64,000 nucleotides of DNA from Nitrospinaceae bacterium (GTDB taxonomy: Bacteria > Nitrospinota > Nitrospinia > Nitrospinales > Nitrospinaceae), in the NCBI GenBank assembly GCA_028278405.1, contig JANQEK010000029.1, positions 43,482-107,481 on the forward strand. Reading direction: 5' to 3'. Position numbers and translations under genes: made by a program. The notes under the pieces were generated by a model that searched no databases, was not told where the DNA came from, and worked only from the letters and a program-made list of their open reading frames with translations. Numbering within the stretch: position 1 is the stretch's first letter; every line of letters begins with the position of its first letter. Positions 56,620-64,000 of the stretch are shown here, piece by piece.

Positions 56620-58086
56620 ATGAGATGTGACAAGGGAAAAATCCGGTGGTTGGCATTTTTTCTGCTCCTGATCCCCGCGACATCCCTGGCAAAGCATTCC
56701 TCCTATAGGGACAGCGGCCCCTCCCCCAAGCCTTATGTGTACCGAGACAGTGAAATCGGCACTACAGGGCCGAGGTTCACTCTCAATGACAGTGGAGCAT
56801 TGCCCGACTGGCTGTCCCTAGCCGTACAACACCGGATTCGGTACGAAACCTTGAACAGCCAATTCCGCTCCGGCACAACGGGAAGTGATCAGATTCTATC
56901 CCTGCGCACACTGGCCCAGGCCACGGTGCGTCTTCACCCGGGTTTCAAAATTCAGCTGGAACTCCAGGATTCGCGCGCAGAGTTGGCCGACTCGGGAACA
57001 GCCATAACCCCCGGAATCGTCAACGCGGCGGAATTACTGGAAGCCAATTTACAGTGGTTAGCGAAAGGGCTTTTTCAGGAGAACAGCCGCAGCCTCCTGC
57101 GGGCAGGACGCCTGACTATGGACATTGGTCATCGCCGTCTGGTGTCGCGCAATCGATTTCGCAACGTATTAAATTCTTTTACCGGCGTGGACTGGATCTG
57201 GAAAGCACAAAGCGGCGACATGGTTCGAACCCTGTTCACCCTGCCGGCGAGACGTCTTCCCACCACCCAGGCCGAACTTTTGGATAATGATGCTTCGTTC
57301 GACGAAGAGACTCTGGATCGTATTTTTTGGGGCGTATTCTTTGCCACTCCAAACCTTCCACGGGGAATCCAGGGGGAGCTTTACTTGTTCGGGCTGCACG
57401 AAGATGATCGTCCGGATTTCCTCACCCGTAATCGTCAATTGTATACACCGGGATTTCGGTTTTACCTCCCGCCACAAAAAGGCCAGCTCGATTATGAATG
57501 GGAGTCAATTCTCCAGTTCGGTACATCGCGGGCCACCACAGCGATCACGGACACTCGCGATCTGGACCACTTTGCTCACTTCCACCATGCGGAAGTGGGT
57601 TATACCTTTCATGGCCACTGGTCACCCCGGCTGATTCTGGCATACGACTACGCCAGCGGAGACAGCAACCCGAATGACGGAACTCATGGAAGGTTCGATC
57701 CTTTGTTCGGCGCAACGGTATTCGATTTCAGTCCAACTGGAATTCACAGGCCGTTTGTCCGGTCCAACATCACCGGTCCCGGCGTAATTTTCTCAATTCA
57801 TCCGCATAAGCAAGTCAGCACGTACATCCATTACCGCGCATTTTGGCTGGCTTCGGATACCGACGTGTGGGCCGGGAACTCAGGCTTGCAGGACCCGTCC
57901 GGAAGTTCCGGATCATTTCTCGGTCAACAATGGTTTTTGCGTGCTATCTGGCGGGCATTGCCCAACGTTCAGTTGGAAGGAGGAATCGCGTATCGAATTG
58001 ATGGCGACTTCCAAAAAGCCGCTCCTAACTCACCACGTGAAGGGGATACTTTATATTCTTATATTCAAACTACCTTCTCCTTTTAA
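56620..58086 (+). CDS. Alginate-export (AlgE-like) family porin
   Basis: A 488-residue exported barrel: signal peptide LAFFLLLIPATSLA, then the alginate_exp pattern WLSLAVQHRIRYETLNSQFR ... SLRTLAQATVRLHPGFKIQLELQDSR ... LRAGRLTMDIGHRRLVSRN and FHHAEVGYTFHGHWSPRLIL ... YDYASGDSNPNDGTHGRFD, ending in Phe (QTTFSF). Proteins of this family in non-alginate bacteria serve as general anion or substrate porins. It has its own promoter and stands apart from the porin upstream. Confidence 0.85.
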   Translation: MRCDKGKIRWLAFFLLLIPATSLAKHSSYRDSGPSPKPYVYRDSEIGTTGPRFTLNDSGALPDWLSLAVQHRIRYETLNSQFRSGTTGSDQILSLRTLAQATVRLHPGFKIQLELQDSRAELADSGTAITPGIVNAAELLEANLQWLAKGLFQENSRSLLRAGRLTMDIGHRRLVSRNRFRNVLNSFTGVDWIWKAQSGDMVRTLFTLPARRLPTTQAELLDNDASFDEETLDRIFWGVFFATPNLPRGIQGELYLFGLHEDDRPDFLTRNRQLYTPGFRFYLPPQKGQLDYEWESILQFGTSRATTAITDTRDLDHFAHFHHAEVGYTFHGHWSPRLILAYDYASGDSNPNDGTHGRFDPLFGATVFDFSPTGIHRPFVRSNITGPGVIFSIHPHKQVSTYIHYRAFWLASDTDVWAGNSGLQDPSGSSGSFLGQQWFLRAIWRALPNVQLEGGIAYRIDGDFQKAAPNSPREGDTLYSYIQTTFSF

Positions 58087-58337
58087 GAATCCCAACTTAC
58101 TTGGAAGTCTTAAAGCTATCCGATAAAATACTTAGGTTTATTCAATCAAACACGCATCAAACACACATTTCCTATTTAAAAAGAAATATCTGGACTATAA
58201 TGACCCGGTGAAAATTCTGGATTTCCTGCAATAAAAGGAAAATCCGCATTAGATGAGATTTTCATTTTCAATTTGATGTAGGCGAGTACAAGATTAGGGG
58301 TTTACCATGAAGGACTAACCTTTGTTCAGGACTCTGA
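58087..58337. other. Intergenic, AT-rich, before the carbon-uptake region
   Basis: About 250 bases with no ORF or hairpin of note; it likely contains the promoter of the antiporter gene. Confidence 0.4.
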
Positions 58338-59576
58338 ATGCAAGCCCATGATTTTTTTCTTAATCTTCTTATCGTACTTTTAACCGCTAGAATTTTTGCT
58401 GAACTGGCAACGCGACTTAAAGCACCTTCGGTAATTGGCGAGTTAATGGCGGGAGTCCTACTCGGACCGAGTTTGCTCGGCTGGATTGAGCCCATCGAAG
58501 CCATCAAGCTCATGGCAGAAATTGGCATTATCCTGCTTCTTTTCGAAGTGGGGTTGGAGACCGATCCCAAGCAATTGGCGAAGTCAGGTTTAAAGTCCAT
58601 TGTTGTGGCCCTCGCCGGTTTTATTGTACCGTTTCTGTTGGGATTCGGTGCGGGGTATTGGCTATTCGATCTCTCATTACTGGTATCCCTGTTTATTGGG
58701 GGAACCCTCACTGCAACCAGTATTGGCATTACCGCCCGCGTGCTCACTGACTTGAAAAGACACTACGCCCCGGAGGGTCAAATAATTTTGGGGGCGGCAA
58801 TTCTTGACGATGTAATGGGTGTTATCTTGCTGGCCCTGCTTTATGAATTCTCTACGGGCGGCGGAGTCACTCTGGCAAATACCGGTAAGGTAACCATGTT
58901 CGTGGCGGCGTTTTTTATTTTGGCGCCGGTTGCGGCCAAACTGATATCTACAATTATTAAAAACATCAACACCACGACTGAAATTCCAGGCTTGATTCCC
59001 ACCTCAATAGTCTCCCTGGTGCTTTTTTTCGCCTGGCTGGCTCATTCCATGGGCGCTCCGGAGCTTCTGGGAGGCTTTGCGGCAGGTCTGGCATTATCAA
59101 GACGTTTCTTTTTACCTTTTGGTACAGCATTGCATGCTGATCCTCCTTTTGCCGAGCACATTGAAACGGAAATGAAACCAATCATTAACTTGTTCACACC
59201 GATTTTTTTTGTCATGGTTGGGCTGTCCCTGAACCTGCGCGAGATCGATTGGACCTCTCCTTTTATTTGGGCTTTTTCTTTAGCCCTTATGGTTGCCGCA
59301 ATCGTTGGCAAACTGGTAGGTCCCTGGCTCATCCGGGAACCTTGGCCGACTCGATGGATCATTGGAACCGCCATGGTTCCGCGCGGTGAAGTAGGCCTCA
59401 TATTTGCTGAATTGGGACTTGAAGGTGGTATCCTCAACAATGAGGTTTATGCAGGAATGGTCATTGTGATCGCAGTGACCACCGTATTGTCTCCCTTTGC
59501 GATGAAGTGGCTTTACAGTCGCTTTAATGATCGCATGCTACATTCTAACAGCACTTTATTGAAAAGATCGAATTGA
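58338..59576 (+). CDS. CPA2-type cation:proton antiporter
   Basis: A 412-residue membrane protein with about 12 helices. Typical sites: LLLFEVGLETD, TSIGITARVLTDL, GAAILDDVMGVILLALL (the paired Asp of the ion path) and MVPRGEVGLIFAELG. It ends after the last helix and lacks the cytosolic TrkA/RCK domain that many relatives carry. It exchanges Na+ or K+ for H+. Its position before a SulP transporter and dabA suggests it supplies ion or pH balance for bicarbonate uptake; this is inferred from context. Confidence 0.88.
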   Translation: MQAHDFFLNLLIVLLTARIFAELATRLKAPSVIGELMAGVLLGPSLLGWIEPIEAIKLMAEIGIILLLFEVGLETDPKQLAKSGLKSIVVALAGFIVPFLLGFGAGYWLFDLSLLVSLFIGGTLTATSIGITARVLTDLKRHYAPEGQIILGAAILDDVMGVILLALLYEFSTGGGVTLANTGKVTMFVAAFFILAPVAAKLISTIIKNINTTTEIPGLIPTSIVSLVLFFAWLAHSMGAPELLGGFAAGLALSRRFFLPFGTALHADPPFAEHIETEMKPIINLFTPIFFVMVGLSLNLREIDWTSPFIWAFSLALMVAAIVGKLVGPWLIREPWPTRWIIGTAMVPRGEVGLIFAELGLEGGILNNEVYAGMVIVIAVTTVLSPFAMKWLYSRFNDRMLHSNSTLLKRSN

Positions 59577-59643
59577 TTCCTGATGCTATCTGCTTGACAA
59601 TAGGTTGTAGAGGCGAAAGCTTATAACGGAGGTTATTATAACG

Positions 59644-61242
59644 ATGAGTATGCCATCAGACACACCGGAAATTCCCAGAGGGAATCTTGCCGGGTTTAAG
59701 TCCTATTTCAAACACGATATCCTCTCTGGCTTTTTAGTTTTTCTTATTGCATTGCCGCTGTGCCTGGGAATTTCTCTGGCTTCAGGATATCCCGCCGTGG
59801 CCGGCATCTTTACCGCCATTGTTGGCGGATTGGTCGCCACCTTCCTTAGTAATTCGGAACTTACGATTAAGGGACCTGCTGCCGGTTTGATTGTTATTGC
59901 ATTAGGTTGCGTTCAGGAATTCGGCTTTACGGGAGGGGTGGACCCGGCGAAGGATTTTCAGGCTTATCGTTTGGCATTAGGCGTTGGGGTTGTGGCTGGG
60001 GTATTTCAAATTATAATGGGTCTTTTCCGCGCAGGAATCCTCGTAAAGCTCTGTCCGAAACCGGCGATTCACGGTTTGCTGGCCTCCATTGGAATTATTA
60101 TTATCTCAAAGCAATTTCCTATATTGATGGGGTTGAACCCACAGGGCTCTCCGCTGGCATTACTCGCCGGCATTCCTTCCTTTGTAATAGACATGAATCC
60201 AAAAGTTGGGTTAATCGGGATATTAGGCGTTGCCATTGTTTTGGGTTATGGCTTTATTAAAAGCCCCAAATTGAAAGTTATTCCTGCACCTATGCTGATG
60301 CTATTGATCATTGTTCCAATGGGAATGTTTTTAGGAATCGGCTCGGAGGGGTCTTATGTGTTCAACAACCAAGTTTACGAATTAGGTCAAAAGTTTTTAG
60401 TGAATGTTCCATCTAGTTTACTGAACGCTGTTACTTTACCTGATTTTTCAGGAATAACCACGGAGACTGGAGTTAAATATATTGTTTTATTTGCGATCAT
60501 TGGAACTTTGGAGAGCATTCTAAGTGCAAAGGCTATTGAAGCCATTGATCCGTGGAAGCGAAAAACAAATCTGGATCGAGACCTGTTAGCCACCGGTTTA
60601 GCTAATACCCTGGCGGCTTTCATTGGTGGATTGCCAATGATTTCTGAAATTGTTCGAAGTAAGGCCAATATTGATAATGGAGCCAGAACCCGGTTTGCCA
60701 ATTTTTACCACGGGATGTTTTTGCTGGTATGCATTGTCTTGATCCCAGGAATCATAAATCAAATCCCCCTGGCTGCCCTGGCAGCATTATTGGTTATCAC
60801 AGGATATCGCCTGGCCTCCCCTCAAGAGTTTATGTCTATGTATCGTGAGGGAATAGACCAGTTTATTATTTTTGTGTCGACCATTTTCGGTGTACTTGCT
60901 ACGGATCTATTGAAGGGATTGGCGATTGGGATTGGAGTCAAGATTATCATCCAATTGATTCGTGGGGGCTCCCTCTTTAGCTTGCATGCCAAGATCCTTC
61001 TTGAAAGAGATCTTTCAATCACGATTTTTTTACGAGGCTCAATAGTTTTCAGGTCGTGGATTCCTCTGCGAAAGCAACTTGAACGTTACTTGGAAAAAAA
61101 GAAGCGGGTCACCCTGGATATTACCGAAACGCGACTCGTTGACCGTAGGGTCTTGTCTAATATTGACGAATGGAAAGAGAAATACCAGGAAAACGGTCTT
61201 GAGTTGTCAGTGCGAACCAGAAAGAAATCCGTCGATGAGTGA
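59644..61242 (+). CDS. SulP family anion transporter, likely bicarbonate
   Basis: A 532-residue SLC26/SulP protein: LSGFLVFLIALPLCLGISLASGYP at the start, EGLTIKGPA-type motif seen as SELTIKGPAAGLI, and a short STAS-like tail (ITIFLRGSIVFRSWIPLRKQ ... VTLDITETRLVDRRVL). SulP proteins move sulfate, bicarbonate (BicA) and other anions. Because dabA begins 2.6 kb downstream, a bicarbonate role is likely but not proved. A GGAGG ribosome site lies 11 bases upstream. Confidence 0.88.
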   Translation: MSMPSDTPEIPRGNLAGFKSYFKHDILSGFLVFLIALPLCLGISLASGYPAVAGIFTAIVGGLVATFLSNSELTIKGPAAGLIVIALGCVQEFGFTGGVDPAKDFQAYRLALGVGVVAGVFQIIMGLFRAGILVKLCPKPAIHGLLASIGIIIISKQFPILMGLNPQGSPLALLAGIPSFVIDMNPKVGLIGILGVAIVLGYGFIKSPKLKVIPAPMLMLLIIVPMGMFLGIGSEGSYVFNNQVYELGQKFLVNVPSSLLNAVTLPDFSGITTETGVKYIVLFAIIGTLESILSAKAIEAIDPWKRKTNLDRDLLATGLANTLAAFIGGLPMISEIVRSKANIDNGARTRFANFYHGMFLLVCIVLIPGIINQIPLAALAALLVITGYRLASPQEFMSMYREGIDQFIIFVSTIFGVLATDLLKGLAIGIGVKIIIQLIRGGSLFSLHAKILLERDLSITIFLRGSIVFRSWIPLRKQLERYLEKKKRVTLDITETRLVDRRVLSNIDEWKEKYQENGLELSVRTRKKSVDE

Positions 61243-61320
61243 TTCTAATTTCTGGAAACTATTTTTGTAGTAGTTGGATATGCGATTCCCGCAGGGCCCC
61301 TTTTATTTTTTTGCAACAAA

Positions 61321-62520
61321 TCACTCTTTGCTTTCTGGTTTTTCTTTCTGCAGCCGGTCCAAAAGTTGGTTGAAACTATGACTCAGGGAACCCAATTCAT
61401 TTTCAGAAGTAACAGGCAAGCGTTTTTCGTTATAGTTTCCATGCGCGAGCTCATCTGCCAACTTACAAATCTCCAGGAGGGGCTCGCTGATCGAATGAGT
61501 GAAGTTTACGCAGAATATGCCGCTGATCAGTGTCGCCGATAAAAACAATGCCACCAAAAGAACTATCAAATAATGAGTTTTACTGGAAATTTCCTCCACA
61601 TCATTTTCCAGTAATTGTTCCTGATCTGCAGTCATATTATTCAAGAGTTCTGTAATTCGAAATGCTGCGGGAGCGGCTTCAGCTTTCAATAAATGATTGG
61701 CTTGGTTCCATTCTTCTCCCGATCGAATTCGAATGATTTCTTCCAGCAAAGGACCGAGCTGATTAAGTCCACTTTGCAGGGATTCAAAATAATTCAACTG
61801 TTCTTTGCTTGAACGGTTTACATTTTTTCTTAATGCTTTCATATACCCGGCATTTTTCTTCCAGTTTTCCAGGGATTCATTTTTGAATTCCTCCTTACCA
61901 GACAACAAAAACTCATCAGCTCTTTCCAAAGCCAGGCCGGTTGTGGTTTCTATATTCGCGAGAATTTCTATCTGTCGTTTATTTTTGGGAGTTATGTTGT
62001 CTTTTATGCTCAGCTTGATCATTTTTGAGACGATAGCCATAATGGATTTTTCCAAAGGTTCCGCCTGGTTGAACAAAATTTTCTGCGCAGGGGAGTTTTC
62101 CGGAGTTTGCGCTATGTCTTCAATTTTCTTTTGGGTCGCTTTAAAATTATTGATTTCTTCTTCGATGGATTTTAAACGAGTCTTATTTTCTGGATTTGTC
62201 CAGTTAGGAGCAAGCCCATGCATCAACTTCAAGGATGGATTAATTTGCTTTTCCCACGCAATGATTCTTTCCGTCTTAAATTTTGAATCACCTAAAAGAA
62301 TCCATCCGCGCAGAGAAGCCAGCGAATGATTGACACCATTTAACATCATAAGACTGGCGTGAGCAGTGGGAGTCCGAAGATCGACAACCCTCTTGGTGAC
62401 TATCTCCATGGTTCTTACTTGCTGAATGGTGAGCAAAACCACTCCCAACAATATTAGGGTGATGACACCAAAACCCAAACCCACTTTTTTCCCTATGGTC
62501 ATATCTCTAAAATTAAACAT
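61321..62520 (-). CDS. MCP-like sensor with HAMP domain but no output domain
   Basis: A 399-residue membrane protein: transmembrane helix 1 (about 11-30), a long four-helix-bundle type periplasmic domain (to about 312), transmembrane helix 2 (LIVLLVALFLSATLISGIFC) and a HAMP domain (SISEPLLEICKLADELAHGN ... ENELGSLSHSFNQLLDRL). It stops right after HAMP, where chemoreceptors continue with a signalling hairpin and kinases with a catalytic domain. It may work through a partner protein or be a truncated receptor; the stop codon is followed by no recognisable domain. Confidence 0.75.
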   Translation of the reverse strand: MFNFRDMTIGKKVGLGFGVITLILLGVVLLTIQQVRTMEIVTKRVVDLRTPTAHASLMMLNGVNHSLASLRGWILLGDSKFKTERIIAWEKQINPSLKLMHGLAPNWTNPENKTRLKSIEEEINNFKATQKKIEDIAQTPENSPAQKILFNQAEPLEKSIMAIVSKMIKLSIKDNITPKNKRQIEILANIETTTGLALERADEFLLSGKEEFKNESLENWKKNAGYMKALRKNVNRSSKEQLNYFESLQSGLNQLGPLLEEIIRIRSGEEWNQANHLLKAEAAPAAFRITELLNNMTADQEQLLENDVEEISSKTHYLIVLLVALFLSATLISGIFCVNFTHSISEPLLEICKLADELAHGNYNEKRLPVTSENELGSLSHSFNQLLDRLQKEKPESKE

Positions 62521-62819
62521 TCACTTTTTCCCTATTGTTAGATCTCTAAAATTAAATATCTCAACCCTTTAAAATAACCACCCTGAAAACCAACTAATCC
62601 ATTCTCTTGTCAAATCCTATGTATAAGTAAAGTGTAAAGAAGGAGAGATTCTAATATATTTTATAATAACATAGCAAAACTTAAAGTCTGTACGGAAGGG
62701 AAAGTTTTAGTTGTTCCCGATCCTTTTCCAATCCATTTAAAAAGGGTGTATTTCTCTTTATAGAGAAGTAAAAGAACACAAGGTCTTGGTTGAGGATATC
62801 CGACTTCGGCTGACCGTTG
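62521..62819. other. Intergenic, upstream of the sensor gene
   Basis: About 300 AT-rich bases that probably include the promoter of the sensor gene on the minus strand. A short direct repeat of the start of the sensor gene region (TTTTTCCCTAT ... TCTCTAAAATTAAA) is seen at 62488-62520 and 62525-62557. Confidence 0.45.
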
Positions 62820-62903
62820 GTGTGGAGAACTCGAAACCTCAAGGTCGTACCTTACAAGGTCTTTCCCGACGGCGACGGGGGTTCGAATCCCGCTGTGGAC
62901 ACA
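62820..62903 (+). other. tRNA-like remnant
   Basis: A perfect T-arm (CGGGG-GTTCGAA-TCCCG, 62876-62892) with a tRNA-like spacing downstream (CTGTGGA then ACA). The 5' part (TGGAGAACTCGAAACC) vaguely resembles a tRNA-Leu D-arm, and the variable region is long. No 5' acceptor strand matches, so it is not a working tRNA. It may be the leftover of a tRNA gene or of an attachment site. Confidence 0.4.
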
Positions 62904-62984
62904 TATCGTTTATTCCCCTAAAGCAGTTTTTTAATTATAGAATTATCCCTTATAAAATCTACCTTAATTGTCCGAAAAAAGATT

Positions 62985-63139
62985 ACCGGAGAATGAGGAG
63001 TTATCACTTGACCTGCCAGAAATTCTTGATATAAAAGGAATAGGCGCTCTAGACTGCTGTGGGCCTTTTTGTGTGTCTGAGACAGGAATAGGTCTATATG
63101 AGTACTATTTTAGAGAAATCCCTTTCCCAAGAAGATTGA
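62985..63139 (+). pseudogene. Broken copy of the dabA promoter and first 13 codons
   Basis: The promoter (TTGACC-N16-TATAAA at 63008-63035), the leader (GAGACAGGAATAGGTC) and the first codons MSTILEKSLSQED match the dabA 5' region at 63670-63890, but the frame ends at once in TGA (63137-63139). The copy near dabA has an extra insertion of about 60 bases in the leader. The promoter may still drive the CBS gene 48 bases downstream. Confidence 0.75.
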
Positions 63140-63186
63140 GCCAAAGCTATAATAATCTACTGGACCGACAGAAATAGGTACCTACC

Positions 63187-63552
63187 ATGCTGATTCTCCG
63201 AGATTGCATGTCATCCCCCGTGATCAGTGTTCCCGAGAATGCCACCGTACAGGCAACCGCTCAAATCATGGCCGACAAAGGAATCAGCAGTATATTGATT
63301 GAAGGCCAGGAAGGATTTGCAGGCATCTTTACATCCACCGATCTGGTGAAGCGGGTGGTCGCGAAAGGATTGGACCCGAAGACTACGCCGGTGTTATCGG
63401 TAGCCAGTTCGCCTATCCTGACGATTGATCAGTATCTGACTCCGGAAGAAGCCAATGAGAAAATGCTCCGCCACAAGGTCAAGCGGATCGGTGTGACTCA
63501 GGGGAAGAAAATCGTGGGTATTCTTTCCAGGAAAGATATTGTCCAGCTCTAG
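63187..63552 (+). CDS. Two-CBS-domain protein
   Basis: A 121-residue protein made only of a CBS pair: MSSPVISVPENATVQATAQI ... ILIEGQEGFAGIFTSTDLVK for the first and LTIDQYLTPEEANEKMLRHK ... VGILSRKDIVQL for the second. CBS pairs sense adenine nucleotides. It sits between the broken and intact dabA 5' ends, so it may regulate carbon uptake or may simply be the gene around which the duplication occurred. Confidence 0.88.
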   Translation: MLILRDCMSSPVISVPENATVQATAQIMADKGISSILIEGQEGFAGIFTSTDLVKRVVAKGLDPKTTPVLSVASSPILTIDQYLTPEEANEKMLRHKVKRIGVTQGKKIVGILSRKDIVQL

Positions 63553-63692
63553 AGCCGCCTGCAGGCCGGCAAATCCATCCGGCCCAACATTAGATTTATG
63601 TTAGAAACCCTGATTTGTATTCTATTGATGATACTATTACGTGCGGAGCAACCTTGTTGTTTGTAAGTTACCCCAGATTGAGTAGTAATCTC

Positions 63693-63720
63693 TTGACCTA
63701 CCCGAAATTCTTGATATAAA
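63693..63720 (+). promoter_or_regulatory. Probable sigma-70 promoter of dabA
   Basis: TTGACC, 16 bases, TATAAA; the same promoter is preserved in the broken copy at 63008-63035. A long leader of about 125 bases follows before the ATG. Confidence 0.6.
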
Positions 63721-63851
63721 TGGTAAAAGTTATTGATTTCTTGTCGGTCAAGACTAGCTTCTGCTTTCTTTTTGTTTCAAACAGATAGGAATAGGCATTC
63801 TAGGCTGCGGTTGGCCTTTTATATGCCTGAGACAGGAATAGGTCGCTCTAT

Positions 63852-64000
63852 ATGAGTACTATTTCAGAGAAGTCCCTTTCCCCAGAAGATCGCGACCAGG
63901 TTCGGCAAGTTGTATTGAACGCCAGTGAGCCAATTGCCCCGTTTTGGCCCATGCGAACCATGGTTGCACAGAATCCCATTCATGGATTGGAATATCTGCC
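63852..64000 (+). CDS. dabA: DabA (DUF2309) inorganic carbon transporter subunit, partial
   Basis: The first 49 codons are in the window: MSTISEKSLSPEDRDQVRQV ... then NASEPIAPFWPMRTMVAQNP and IHGLEYL. The AxxPIxxFWP...VAxNPxHGLE pattern is the N-terminus of DUF2309/DabA proteins, zinc-containing carbonic-anhydrase-like subunits that pair with a DabB membrane protein to trap CO2 as bicarbonate in autotrophs. The dabB gene should lie outside the window. The 3' end is cut by the window. Confidence 0.85.
   Translation, partial: MSTISEKSLSPEDRDQVRQVVLNASEPIAPFWPMRTMVAQNPIHGLEYL

Noticed and set aside
62968-63177. ORF of 69 codons before the CBS gene
   Set aside because: It runs through the copied dabA promoter and leader in another frame, so it is an accidental reading of duplicated non-coding DNA.

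Overview
The window looks like part of the chromosome of a Gram-negative, probably marine, chemolithoautotrophic bacterium. It has outer-membrane assembly (BamD), ExbB/ExbD, beta-barrel porins, separate glutamyl- and glutaminyl-tRNA synthetases, two KamA-family radical SAM proteins and a bicarbonate/DabA-type inorganic carbon region. The mix resembles Nitrospinota (Nitrospina-like nitrite oxidisers), but this is inference from gene content; there is no rRNA to confirm it.

Layout. 1-1268: a small secreted protein and a small cytosolic protein. 1269-9482: gltX and glnS, separated by an AT-rich foreign-looking island (2695-7748) that encodes a Vsr-type endonuclease on the plus strand and, convergently, a translationally coupled three-gene operon: a 5-cytosine DNA methyltransferase, a 780-residue protein with two different GHKL ATPase domains, and a receiver-domain protein whose C-terminal half carries a HEPN-like RNLLAH motif. 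This is the strongest candidate for an undescribed system: restriction-modification genes wired to a two-component-like relay with a possible RNase effector.

9568-16564: two paralogous TMTC-like membrane TPR proteins flanking a KamA-family enzyme, then a HdrD-like Fe-S oxidoreductase. 16717-20846: periplasmic and membrane proteins (HmuY-like, DUF420) with four very small membrane-protein genes (34-59 aa). 20932-30363: mostly housekeeping genes (histidine phosphatase, ABC ATPase, Nfu-N, M18 peptidase, GIY-YIG, a channel with an abnormal selectivity filter, ExbBD, BamD, sigma-70, PlsY). 30437-30620: tRNA-Gly and tRNA-Cys. 30835-34828: three tandem DUF3015 paralogues followed by a DUF4105/Lnb-like protein. 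34841-45436: FtsY, an FG-GAP lipoprotein, an SDR/DUF2867 protein, an HTH/metallo-beta-lactamase pseudogene, a spermidine-synthase-like membrane protein, an ADP-ribosylglycohydrolase, a pentapeptide-repeat protein behind an attenuator-like leader, and a second KamA.

46226-54747: Kbl and Tdh for threonine breakdown, a Ycf46-like AAA+ ATPase with a beta-propeller protein, a CbiX-like chelatase, an outer-membrane protein and a second pentapeptide protein. 54994-64000: two porins, then a CPA2 antiporter, a SulP transporter, a kinase-less HAMP sensor, a CBS-domain protein and the beginning of dabA, which runs off the window. The promoter and first codons of dabA exist in a second, broken copy upstream of the CBS gene, so this carbon-uptake region has been rearranged.
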